NCBI GenBank assembly: GCA_002717655.1
Contig: PBAY01000021.1
Coordinates: 1-64,000 of the forward strand
Reading direction: 5' to 3'
DNA from: Phycisphaerae bacterium
GTDB taxonomy: Bacteria; Planctomycetota; Phycisphaerae; Phycisphaerales; SM1A02
DNA: 64,000 nt
A program made the translations under genes and the position numbers. Below, piece after piece: positions 27,583 through 36,118 of this stretch. Each line of letters begins with the position of its first letter. Positions within the stretch are counted from its first letter, which is position 1. The notes under the pieces are model-generated. The model had not been told where the DNA came from, made no database searches, and worked only from the letters and a program-made list of their open reading frames with translations.

Positions 27583-29700
27583 TTACTTCGTTGACTCCTG
27601 CTGCGCCTCGTCCAGAGCGGCCATCACTTGATCAGAGGTATAGGCAGTGGATTGCCATGGTTCCTTGAACGGATCATCAGGACTCCAGATCGCCAGCAAT
27701 GGAATTCCAGTCTGTCCAATCTCCTGCATGAGCTCCCAGCCATAGGCACTTCTTGAAGTGTTGTCGGCAGTGAACATCACGATTTGATCATCTTCAGCAA
27801 GTCGTTGCTTGACTGGATTCTGATCCAGAACAGCAGCTTTGAGTGCCTTGCAGTTGATGCACCATTCAGCGGTGAAATCAACAACTACGATCTTGCCTTC
27901 TTCTCTGGCTGCTTCGAATGTGATCGGGTCGTAGGGATTCCAGACGGTCGTGATGAACGAACCTGCGGATTCAATTCGTGCCTGTTCCAGCGCCAGCCAG
28001 GTCTGATGAGCCTTGTGAGTGGCTCCGATGGAGTACCAGATCGGGATGAATGCCATGATCACGGCAGTCAGGGTCCAGATGATTCTGTGAATAGGACTTT
28101 TGGTGATCTGGAATGTTCTCAGACACAGCCAGCCACCTGCGATGGTCAAGGCAGCGGCAATCGTCCACCAATGCAGAAGGCGCGAGAGCCAAGGCTTTTC
28201 AGCCACGAGGCCAATCAGTCCGGAGCCGATGAAGTAAGCCGCCGCAGCAAGCAGCATCAGACCCATGATCTGTTTCACAAGATCGCTTGCAGGCCCGGTT
28301 CGTGGGATGCGTTCAACAAGCTTTGGAAATGCAGCAAGAATCAAGTAGGGCGCACCCATTCCGATTCCGATTGACCCGAAGATCATCAAGGTCATGATTG
28401 GAGGTAATGCGGCTGCGCCTGCAAACAATGCTCCTGCGATGAAGCCAAAGCATGGCAGGCCCAGAATGGCTGTCATGATTCCAAAGAGGAATGATCCCCA
28501 GGCATTGTCCGCCTTGGGATTCACCATGTAGGCGGATTGGGGAAGCGAAAGGGTGAACAGACCCATGATCCCGATGCCCATCATGCCAATTACGGCACCG
28601 ATCCCGAACGTCACCCACCGGATTCCGAAGATCATGGAAGGATCTGTAACAGATGCGAAGAGCATGACCGGCAACCCGATGGCCAACCAGAAGGCGAAGA
28701 CTCCCAACGCCATCCACAGCCCGAGTGACATGGCGCGACCTGGTGTGGCGGCATGCTGGGACAGGGTCATGATCTTGATTGGAATGACAGGCAGTACGCA
28801 TGGTGTGAGGTTCAGGATGAATCCACCAATGATGCCCAGCAGTATCAGAATGAAGCCACCGAATACACCGTTCAACTCGGGAATCCACAGTCCAAAGAAG
28901 GAAGCTGTTTCGTCTACGAAGGCAGGGGGTTCAGTTGTCGCAACGTTGTCTTTTGCGGTTTCGGAATTACGCTTGATCATGTCAAGTGCAATCGAGTCGT
29001 CATAACTGCTGAAGATTGTCGGATCGGCGGCAGATGGTGGATTGAGTTTGAGGGATTCGGCTGAGACGATCTCGATCGTCACGGGTATGCCGTATTCGTC
29101 CCAGGTACTTCCTTCGCCGGGTTGTGGTGTCGGCGCCAGGCAAACCTTGTCATCACAGACCTGAAAGACGGGTTTGACGGTGATTGTTGTCGAGCCCAGG
29201 GCGGCATCATCAGCGATGGTGACCGGCACATACGCAATGGCTTCGCCTTCGAAGACGGAGTACTTAATCGGGTCGCCGGTGAACTCTACGTCTATTTCGT
29301 GCGCTTCGGGCCATTGGATGAATTGTGGATGTACCTGAAGTGGACCATCCACGGGTGTAAAGAACAGTTGGGTCTTGATGTAATCCGAAGGCTCGCCGAG
29401 TTCTGGAGGTACCACGGGGTCGTTCGTATGGATGTGCCATCCCGCATCGTGCCTGAAGATCACAGCCAGCACCAGATCTCCACCGGGTGCTGCTCGGTTC
29501 GAGTCGGCCATGGCTTGAACCTTGACCTGATCTCTGGAGTCATAGAAGACCGGTGGCTTTTCAGCTGGTTGGTTCAGGCTGGGTAGTCCCAGTCCTCCAG
29601 CATCATCGCTGGGGCCTGCAAAAGCCAGAGGTGCCAGAAAGCTCAGCAGCAGTGTTGCAAGCATCATTCTTGATCCGTAAGTCGCTGTTTGAGGTGCCAT
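27583..29700 (-). CDS. DsbD-like thiol:disulfide interchange protein
   Basis: 705 residues. A signal peptide, an N-terminal periplasmic DsbD-alpha-like domain (about 50-230), a CcdA-like membrane core with C-V-L-P-V-I-P-I-K (about 300-310) and a second Cys-containing helix (LPCFGFIAGA), and a C-terminal thioredoxin domain with C614-I-N-C617. It would pass electrons from cytoplasmic thioredoxin to periplasmic oxidised proteins. It is divergent from fliM, 146 nt apart, and ends 57 nt past the O-antigen ligase-like gene in convergent orientation. Confidence 0.9.
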   Translation of the reverse strand: MAPQTATYGSRMMLATLLLSFLAPLAFAGPSDDAGGLGLPSLNQPAEKPPVFYDSRDQVKVQAMADSNRAAPGGDLVLAVIFRHDAGWHIHTNDPVVPPELGEPSDYIKTQLFFTPVDGPLQVHPQFIQWPEAHEIDVEFTGDPIKYSVFEGEAIAYVPVTIADDAALGSTTITVKPVFQVCDDKVCLAPTPQPGEGSTWDEYGIPVTIEIVSAESLKLNPPSAADPTIFSSYDDSIALDMIKRNSETAKDNVATTEPPAFVDETASFFGLWIPELNGVFGGFILILLGIIGGFILNLTPCVLPVIPIKIMTLSQHAATPGRAMSLGLWMALGVFAFWLAIGLPVMLFASVTDPSMIFGIRWVTFGIGAVIGMMGIGIMGLFTLSLPQSAYMVNPKADNAWGSFLFGIMTAILGLPCFGFIAGALFAGAAALPPIMTLMIFGSIGIGMGAPYLILAAFPKLVERIPRTGPASDLVKQIMGLMLLAAAAYFIGSGLIGLVAEKPWLSRLLHWWTIAAALTIAGGWLCLRTFQITKSPIHRIIWTLTAVIMAFIPIWYSIGATHKAHQTWLALEQARIESAGSFITTVWNPYDPITFEAAREEGKIVVVDFTAEWCINCKALKAAVLDQNPVKQRLAEDDQIVMFTADNTSRSAYGWELMQEIGQTGIPLLAIWSPDDPFKEPWQSTAYTSDQVMAALDEAQQESTK

Positions 29701-29846
29701 GAGTGGTATCAGAGCAGATTTTGCTCATTTGTTTAAGCCCTCTACCAACGAGGGACTCAAGCAGGCCTTCGGTGCCTTCCGATAAGTAGAGGAAGCATAC
29801 CCCCGGATGCCCGGCTGGAGATCTTCTTCGGTCCCTACTTGATGAG

Positions 29847-30875
29847 ATGCCGACCCTGATGCCCAATCAAAGCAACTACCAACCTGATACCCAAACTGAA
29901 GCAATCTCACTGAGGCAACAGGGAAGTCCAGCTCAGGCAGGCGAAGATCAGCCTACGTTGTATTCCCTGGGAGGTCGGTCCGGGATTCGACCTCAGATTC
30001 GGCCTTATGACTTCAAGCGGCCCGAGCGGATCAGTCAGGACCAGTTGAGATCCCTCAAATCACTTCATGAAAGCTTTGCCCGGAACTACGGCGGTCAATT
30101 GACCGGCATGAGCCGGATGATCGTTGATATTGAGATCGAGGCAGCTGAGCAGATTTCCTATGCCGAATACATCGGAGGTCTGGGGAATCCAACCTGCTTT
30201 GCCACGGTTCTGGCCCCGGAGCTGGGCGGTCGCCTGGTACTGGAGATGTCTCGTGAGGTCTATTACCCCCTTATTGAGCGTCTTCTGGGGGGTGATGTAC
30301 ATGGTTCGATTGTTCCCGAACGAGCTTTGACCTCGATCGAGACCCGACTTGCTCGAAGTGTTCTACATCGAGCCATGCAGCCATTGCATGAAGCCTGGTC
30401 TGGACTTAGAAGCGTGAAGTTTGCATTGGAATCAGTTGAATCCAACCCACAGATCGCTCAGATCGTGTCGCCAAATGAAGTCGTGCTTGCCTTGACCTTC
30501 CGGGTTGGTCTGGCCGGTGGAGGGGGGCGGCTCAGCCTGTGTCTGCCGTATGCCCTGGTGGAGACCTTGGTTGAGGATCTTGGATCACGATCCTGGTCCG
30601 CGAGTGGTGTTGGTCATTCACATACCGCGTTGCCAGCGGTCCGTGACCGATTGACTCAGGCCGCGGTACAGGTTTCTGCTGTTCTGGCAGATACCACGAT
30701 CACGCTTTCCGAGCTCCGATCAATGCAGGCAGGTGATGTGGTGCTGACGGGTGTCCCAACTTCTGCTCCTGCGACTGTTTGCGTGGAAGGAAGGCCCAAA
30801 TTCACTGCCCAGCAGGGGCAGCATGGTGGGCATCGGGCGGTTCAGATCATCAACCCGCACTCTGCTTCATCCTGA
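29847..30875 (+). CDS. fliM: Flagellar motor switch protein FliM
   Basis: 342 residues. The signature Y-D-F-K-R-P-E-R-I-S-Q-D-Q-L-R-S-L plus L-H-E-S-F-A-R-N is at about 57-77, followed by the CheC-like middle domain and a C-terminal SpoA domain (L-R-S-M-Q-A-G-D-V-V-L, residues 297-340). FliM forms the C ring that sets rotation direction. The N-terminal ~40 residues (Gln/Ser/Pro rich) do not contain the usual CheY-binding helix L-S-Q-x-E-I-D-A-L-L. It is the only flagellar gene in the window, directly upstream of the nusA leader. Confidence 0.93.
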   Translation: MPTLMPNQSNYQPDTQTEAISLRQQGSPAQAGEDQPTLYSLGGRSGIRPQIRPYDFKRPERISQDQLRSLKSLHESFARNYGGQLTGMSRMIVDIEIEAAEQISYAEYIGGLGNPTCFATVLAPELGGRLVLEMSREVYYPLIERLLGGDVHGSIVPERALTSIETRLARSVLHRAMQPLHEAWSGLRSVKFALESVESNPQIAQIVSPNEVVLALTFRVGLAGGGGRLSLCLPYALVETLVEDLGSRSWSASGVGHSHTALPAVRDRLTQAAVQVSAVLADTTITLSELRSMQAGDVVLTGVPTSAPATVCVEGRPKFTAQQGQHGGHRAVQIINPHSASS

Positions 30876-30904
30876 GCAGCATTCCTCAAGGTAAATCAGC
30901 CCTG

Positions 30905-30925
30905 AATGCCTGAAAAACAGGCATT
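30905..30925 (+). terminator. Hairpin after fliM, possible terminator
   Basis: AATGCCTG (30905-30912) pairs perfectly with CAGGCATT (30918-30925) around an AAAAA loop, 30 nt after the fliM stop. Only a short T run follows, so termination strength is uncertain. Confidence 0.5.
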
Positions 30926-31219
30926 TACGTTGATTCAGCTTCTATTGTGGACAGCTGCCGGCAGGGCTGTGGCTGTTGCGACCGGGTGTCGAGGGAGATA
31001 CAGTACGGGATACGACCGTCAGCCGGTGCTGGTGGCCGTCTTTCGTGCAACGGCTTTTGTTGGAGTTTCTGCAGTGAGCAGCTCCGTGAATGTATTTGTT
31101 CTCCGTCATGAGGGTTGATCTGACCCAAGGCGGTGGCGTGGGTTCGGCGGGTATCGCACCCGGCGACGTGCGTCTGATTTGTGGTCCGCGTGTGGCCCGA
31201 TTCTGGGGTGGCATCGTGG

Positions 31220-31254
31220 TCTGAGTGAGCGTCACATATTGACGTTCGTTCAGA
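31220..31254 (+). ncRNA. 15-bp RNA-like hairpin in nusA leader
   Basis: 31220-31234 pairs with 31240-31254 over 15 positions around a CATAT loop. Three of the pairs are G-U, so the pairing works only in plus-strand RNA, which favours an RNA element over a DNA operator. Its role is unknown. Confidence 0.5.
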
Positions 31255-31280
31255 TGGCGCAAGCCTCTGGGCAGTCGCGG

Positions 31281-31332
31281 GCCACGGGCTGGCAGTCGGA
31301 AACGACTCCTGCCCGTGGCTTGTTTTCGTTTG
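31281..31332 (+). terminator. Intrinsic terminator/attenuator upstream of nusA
   Basis: GCCACGGGC (31281-31289) pairs with GCCCGTGGC (31311-31319). An inner AGTCG/CGACT helix is capped by a GAAA tetraloop (31294-31307), and TTGTTTTCGTTT follows. It is the best Rho-independent terminator in the window and sits 81 nt before the nusA start, where it would act as an attenuator. Confidence 0.7.
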
Positions 31333-31412
31333 AAGGCGGGCAGCAGCTGATGGAGCTGACTGACCCGAGAGAGACCCTGTACTTCCCCCTGGTGGGACAT
31401 GAGCACTGAATT

Positions 31413-32825
31413 ATGAATGCGGAGACCATCCGAATCATCGACGCCATCGCTCGCGACCGAAACATCGAGCGTGATTTGCTGATCAATGACCTTGAGCAGG
31501 CCATGATCAGTGCGGCAAGGAAACATTTCAATTCACTGGACGTTGAAGAGTTCCGTTGCAGGATCGATCCAATGACTGGTGAGATGCATCTGTGGCAGGC
31601 GGATGAAGAAGGCAATTTCAGTGAGATCCCGATTGCCAGCCTGGGCCGAATTCCAGCTCAGACTGCCAAGCAGGTGATGATCCAGCGATTCCGTGAAGAT
31701 GAGCGGGCCAGCATCTTTGATGAGTTTTCAAAGCGAGTTGGTGAAGTCTTGACCGGTACGGCTCATCGTTACGAGGGCGGCGCTCTTGTTGTCACGATCG
31801 AGCGCACCGAAGGCTTCATGCCACGTTCCGAGCAGATTCAAGGCGAGCAGTTCCATCCTGGAGACCGGGTTCGCTGCCTGATCAAGGAAGTCCGCGAAGA
31901 TGGCAGCCGGGTCAAGATCGTTCTTTCCCGTAGTCATCCAGACTTCATCCGTCGGCTCTTCGAGGCCGAGGTGCCTGAAGTTTCAGAGCACATCATCGAG
32001 ATCAAGGCCATGGCTCGCGAAGCCGGGTTCCGAACGAAGATCGCGGTTTCCTCCATTGATTCCAAGGTGGATGCCGTGGGTGCCTGTGTTGGTGTTCGAG
32101 GCAGTCGTATTCGCAACATCGTTGATGAGCTTGGTGGAGAGAAGATCGACATCGTTCGCTGGAACGAATCAAGTCAGATTCTCATCTCCAATGCACTCAA
32201 GCCGGCAGAGGTCGAGGAAGTAAGCCTCTGCTTCGAACTTGGTCGGGCGACGATCATTGTGCGTGAGGATCAACTTTCATTGGCCATTGGACGTCGCGGG
32301 CAGAATGTGCGTCTCGCGGCTCGATTGACTGGCTGGGATATCGACATTCTTACACCCGCCGAATTCGCCAAGAGTCTTGAAACACTCGAAGGTGTCATTC
32401 GAACCATCGAAGGTATCGAGGATGTCATGCTTGATCGCATGGGTGCGTTGGGCATCATCAGCGTCTTCGATGTTGAGGAAGTCGGTATCGAGGTGCTTGA
32501 GAATGAAGTCGGCATGTCCAAGGAGATGTCGGCCAAGGTTGCCGAAACATGTGCTGAACGAGCCAAGGAAGTGGCTGAGCAGCAGCAGGCCGAGAAGGAA
32601 GAAGAAGAAAAACGTCGGACCGAGGAACTTGCTGCTGCTGATGCAGTTCTGGCAGGTGGTGCGGAGCCCGATGGATCAGCAGAAGCAGCGGCGGATGCCA
32701 TTCTTGGTGGTGGTCCGGTTGCTGCGGTAGAGACGGAATCTGATCAGTCTGTCGAGCATGGCGGGTCTGGAGAAGATCAGGAAGTTGTGGAAAGTCAGGA
32801 GGAGGACGCATCGCCAGCATCGTGA
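31413..32825 (+). CDS. nusA: Transcription termination/antitermination factor NusA
   Basis: 470 residues. The N-terminal RNA-polymerase-binding domain, an S1 domain (VLTGTAHRYEGGALVVTIERTEGFMP) and tandem KH domains (KVDAVGACVGVRGSRIRNIV and SLAIGRRGQNVRLAARLTGW) are present in order. A helix-hairpin stretch follows (about 330-390), then an acidic Glu/Ala-rich tail to the end. It acts on pausing, termination and antitermination in the cytoplasm. It opens the cluster nusA-infB-rbfA; the start is ATG without a strong Shine-Dalgarno sequence. Confidence 0.96.
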   Translation: MNAETIRIIDAIARDRNIERDLLINDLEQAMISAARKHFNSLDVEEFRCRIDPMTGEMHLWQADEEGNFSEIPIASLGRIPAQTAKQVMIQRFREDERASIFDEFSKRVGEVLTGTAHRYEGGALVVTIERTEGFMPRSEQIQGEQFHPGDRVRCLIKEVREDGSRVKIVLSRSHPDFIRRLFEAEVPEVSEHIIEIKAMAREAGFRTKIAVSSIDSKVDAVGACVGVRGSRIRNIVDELGGEKIDIVRWNESSQILISNALKPAEVEEVSLCFELGRATIIVREDQLSLAIGRRGQNVRLAARLTGWDIDILTPAEFAKSLETLEGVIRTIEGIEDVMLDRMGALGIISVFDVEEVGIEVLENEVGMSKEMSAKVAETCAERAKEVAEQQQAEKEEEEKRRTEELAAADAVLAGGAEPDGSAEAAADAILGGGPVAAVETESDQSVEHGGSGEDQEVVESQEEDASPAS

Positions 32826-32905
32826 GCCAATGGCTGATCGAGCTGCATATGTGGACTTTTTTCAAGGGCTAGCGTTTGTAGAAGCGTGACACCCGGGAGC
32901 ATCGA

Positions 32906-35674
32906 GTGGCGAAGAAGACCAACACAATCAGGGTTCACCAGATTGCCAAGGAACTTGGCGTAACGTCCAAGGACGTTGTATCCAAATGCTCAAGCGAGGG
33001 CATTTCACAGGTGACCAACCACATGTCGACGTTGTCTGCAGGACTTGCTGCGACAATTCGAGAGTGGTTCAGCAACAGTGGTGAAGCTGCCGGTAGTTCA
33101 GCTGTTCAGACAGCTGCTCCCGTCGATCTTGACAAGGCCCGTGCTCGAGCCAAGCGTCGAGCGCCGAAGAAGGTGGCCGAACCGCCGGCACCAAAGACGG
33201 AAACGGAATCGGTTCCGCCGCCACCACCGCCACCAGCAGTCCCACCTCCATCAATCGCACCAGAGCCGGAGATTGTTGTTCCGAGCCCTGAAACTTCAGT
33301 TCCTGAACCTCAAACTCCACCTTCCATTGCAGCAGAAGCTCCTGATGCAGAAGGGGACAGTCAGGGTACTGATGAGCCTGCTTCAGATGCGCCGCCAGCA
33401 AGCAGTGCGCCTGAATCAGTCGCTGTTCCGAATGCGCCTGAGCGACCGAAGGTCGTCGCGCCACTTGGTCGCAAGCTCGAGCAGCCGGTGAAGACAACAC
33501 TTGCTGGTCCAAAGGTGATTCGGGTTGAACAGCCCGAGCCGGTTCGTCAGCCCCGTCCATCCAGAGGGCCTTCCCATCGTTCAGGTGGTGGTGGCGGTAT
33601 GGATCAGGACATGGCTCCACCGATGCCAGGCAGTCCTGGTGATGACCGGAAGCCATCCCGTCGCAACAAGCGGCGAAGCACCGCAAGGCCTGAAGGGCGT
33701 TCCGGGCGTGGCACGTTGTCGCCTGATCAGGGGCGGCAGGGCAACTGGCGTCAACAGGATCTTCTTGAGCGTGAACGCCGTCTGTCCAGATCGGGTGGTT
33801 TCTTCAAGGCCGCTCGTCGTGATGTGCAGAAGCGAACTGACGGGGGCGGTGGACAACGCGCCAAGTCGATTGCTGAAACCGGTGGATCTGTTTCCATCAG
33901 CGAGCCCATTACGATCAAGGAACTCAGCGCAGTAAGTGGCATCAAAGGTACGAGGATCATCAAGACGCTGCTGCTTGCAGGTGATCCTGAGACCATGGAG
34001 CGATTGACGATCAACAGTGTGCTTGATGCCGATACGGCCGTCGAGACGATGCTGGAACTCGGCATCGAGCTGGAAATCATCGAGCAGAAGACTGCTGAAG
34101 AACAGATTGCAGAGCAGTTTGCTTCACGTGACATGGTGGACGAGCAGTCTCGTTCTCCGGTTGTCACCATTCTCGGTCATGTTGACCACGGCAAGACTTC
34201 ACTGCTTGACCGCATTCGCAATGCGAATGTCGCGGAAGGTGAGGCTGGTGGAATCACGCAGGCAACAAGTGCCTTCCAGGTTCCAGTTGATGTCAGTGAA
34301 GGCAGCCGGGTGATCACCTTCATCGATACCCCGGGCCATGAAGCGTTTACCGCCATGCGAGCTCGAGGCGCCAAGTCGACGGACATCGTTGTTCTGGTTG
34401 TGGCGGCTGATGACGGTGTCATGCCGCAGACGGTTGAATCGATCAACCATGCCAAGGCGGCAGGTGTTCCGATCATCGTCGCGTTGAACAAGATCGACAA
34501 GGCTGAAGCAACTGATTCGAATATCCAGCGGATTCTCGGTCAGTTGGCTGAACAGGACATGAGTCCTCGTGAATGGGGCGGTGAAATCGAAGTGATTCGC
34601 ACCAGTGCCATCGCGAATGAAGGTATTCAGGATCTTCTTGAGATGATTGACTTCGTCGCACAGGATCTTGAATTGACTGCGGACTTCGGAGGTCGCTCCG
34701 AGGGTGTTGTTCTGGAAGCTCAGCTGCAGGAAGGTCGTGGTGCCGTTGCCAGCATCCTGGTACAGCAGGGGCAGCTCAAGAAGGGTGACTTCATCGCCAT
34801 CGGTCGAGCCTACGGTCGAGTACGTGACATGGTCGATGATCATGGCCGCAGAGTTGACTCCGCCTCACCATCGATGCCTCTTGCCATCTCGGGCATGAAT
34901 GAAGTACCTGACGCCGGTGATCGCTTCTATGTGGTCAAGTCGATCAGGGAAGCCGAAGCAGCTGCCAAGGAGCGTATCGAGCAGGAACGAAACAAGTCGC
35001 TGGCACGCGAGAAGGTCACGCTCGACAACATCTTCGAGAAGCTGCAGGGTGCGGATCAGAAGGAACTGCCCATCATCATCAAGGGTGATGTGCAGGGTTC
35101 AGTCGAGACGCTGCAGGCCACGCTTACGAAGCTTTCCACTGATGAGATCGCGGTTGCCGTGAAGCATGCCGCCGTTGGTGGTATCAACGAGTCCGATGTC
35201 GGACTTGCTGAGGCTTCAGCCGCGATCATCGTGGGCTTCAATGTCACCAGTTCATCCGGTGCTCGTCGTGCTGCAGAGAAGGCGGGTGTCGATATTCGTC
35301 TCTATGACGTCATCTACGACATCAGTGACGACCTCAAGAAAGCCATGGTCGGCATGCTTGATCCCGAGCATCGCATCGATGTCATCGGCCACGCTGAGGT
35401 CCGGGATGTCTTCAAGATCACCAAGGTCGGCATGGTGGCCGGCTGTTATGTCACGGATGGAAGCATTGAACGAAACGCCTTGATTCGTGTGACGCGTGAC
35501 GACATCGTGATCGAATCCGATCGCAAGCTGTCGCAGCTGAAGCGTTTCAAGGATGATGCGAAGGAAGTACGCAGCGGTCAGGAATGCGGCATGCTCATTG
35601 ACGGGTATGACGATATCAAGGTTGGTGACGTGCTCGAGTGCTACAAGACTCAGGAGATTGCGCCGACGCTCTGA
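32906..35674 (+). CDS. infB: Translation initiation factor IF-2
   Basis: 922 residues. An N-terminal IF2_N motif ([18 protein letters not shown]) is followed by a long Pro/Ala/Glu-rich linker (about 65-240) and the IF-2 G domain with G1 [10 protein letters not shown]3 [15 protein letters not shown] and G4 NKID, then domains II-IV. It delivers initiator tRNA to the 30S subunit. The start is GTG at 32906 with GGGAG seven nt upstream. The 80-nt gap from nusA shows no terminator, so the genes are likely co-transcribed. Confidence 0.97.
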   Translation: MAKKTNTIRVHQIAKELGVTSKDVVSKCSSEGISQVTNHMSTLSAGLAATIREWFSNSGEAAGSSAVQTAAPVDLDKARARAKRRAPKKVAEPPAPKTETESVPPPPPPPAVPPPSIAPEPEIVVPSPETSVPEPQTPPSIAAEAPDAEGDSQGTDEPASDAPPASSAPESVAVPNAPERPKVVAPLGRKLEQPVKTTLAGPKVIRVEQPEPVRQPRPSRGPSHRSGGGGGMDQDMAPPMPGSPGDDRKPSRRNKRRSTARPEGRSGRGTLSPDQGRQGNWRQQDLLERERRLSRSGGFFKAARRDVQKRTDGGGGQRAKSIAETGGSVSISEPITIKELSAVSGIKGTRIIKTLLLAGDPETMERLTINSVLDADTAVETMLELGIELEIIEQKTAEEQIAEQFASRDMVDEQSRSPVVTILGHVDHGKTSLLDRIRNANVAEGEAGGITQATSAFQVPVDVSEGSRVITFIDTPGHEAFTAMRARGAKSTDIVVLVVAADDGVMPQTVESINHAKAAGVPIIVALNKIDKAEATDSNIQRILGQLAEQDMSPREWGGEIEVIRTSAIANEGIQDLLEMIDFVAQDLELTADFGGRSEGVVLEAQLQEGRGAVASILVQQGQLKKGDFIAIGRAYGRVRDMVDDHGRRVDSASPSMPLAISGMNEVPDAGDRFYVVKSIREAEAAAKERIEQERNKSLAREKVTLDNIFEKLQGADQKELPIIIKGDVQGSVETLQATLTKLSTDEIAVAVKHAAVGGINESDVGLAEASAAIIVGFNVTSSSGARRAAEKAGVDIRLYDVIYDISDDLKKAMVGMLDPEHRIDVIGHAEVRDVFKITKVGMVAGCYVTDGSIERNALIRVTRDDIVIESDRKLSQLKRFKDDAKEVRSGQECGMLIDGYDDIKVGDVLECYKTQEIAPTL

Positions 35675-35698
35675 GTCGGTCGATCGCGGTAGAAGCAC

Positions 35699-36118
35699 AT
35701 GGGCCATCATCGAGCGCAGACAGAATCCGTATTGAAGCGGACCGTGCAGGACATCATCTCAAGAGGTCTTGCCGATCCCAGGGTCAGTGGCATCGTCACG
35801 GTCACCCGTGTGGAGGTGAGCCCCGATGGGAGGCAGGCAACGGTCTGGTGTTCGGTCATGCCTGCGGACCGTTCGAAACTGGTGAAGCATGGTCTTGTGG
35901 CCGCGACTGGTCGCATACACCGGGAACTCAAGGACAAGCTTGAGATGAGGCGAGTGCCCAGGCTTCATTTCCGAATCGATGAGTCATTGAAGAAAGAGGC
36001 CGAGGTGCTGGCGGCCATCAATGAAGCCAAGCTCCAGGACGAAGCATTGAAACAACGTCGTGATGGCGTTGAATCCCCACCTGCTGAAGGTGAGTCAACT
36101 GAGGATCAGACATCGTGA
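35699..36118 (+). CDS. rbfA: Ribosome-binding factor A
   Basis: 139 residues. RbfA landmarks are present: V-L-K-R-T-V-Q-D-I-I, then D-P-R-V-S-G-I-V-T-V-T-R-V, then L-R-x-x-R-R-V-P-x-L-H-F-R-I-D (here E-M-R-R-V-P-R-L-H-F-R-I-D-E-S). It is a 30S maturation factor, found here in its classic place after infB. It overlaps the next gene by 4 nt (GTGA). Confidence 0.94.
   Translation: MGHHRAQTESVLKRTVQDIISRGLADPRVSGIVTVTRVEVSPDGRQATVWCSVMPADRSKLVKHGLVAATGRIHRELKDKLEMRRVPRLHFRIDESLKKEAEVLAAINEAKLQDEALKQRRDGVESPPAEGESTEDQTS

Larger units (their letters stand above)
30876..31412 (+). promoter_or_regulatory. Long structured leader between fliM and nusA, with no convincing gene
   Basis: A 537-nt stretch without a protein I can support. 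rimP, which precedes nusA in many bacteria, is not here. It contains, in order: a perfect 8-bp hairpin (30905-30925), a weaker GCCGT/ACGGC hairpin followed by TTTT (31035-31058), a 15-bp hairpin with G-U pairs (31220-31254), and a strong intrinsic terminator-like structure (31281-31332) ending 81 nt before the nusA ATG. This is the architecture of a transcriptional attenuator or of a small RNA followed by the nusA promoter. Small ORFs here (30906-31118, 31179-31409) have no homology I can see. Confidence 0.55.

Noticed and set aside
30971-31050. tRNA-like gene with GTTGC/GCAAC ends upstream of nusA
   Set aside because: No anticodon arm or TTCRANNC loop; only the outer arms pair.
30906-31118. 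Small ORF beginning M-P-E-K-Q-A-F-T-L-I-Q-L-L, like a prepilin N-terminus
   Set aside because: The match ends after about ten residues, the rest has no prepilin-like helix or domain, and the frame overlaps leader hairpins.
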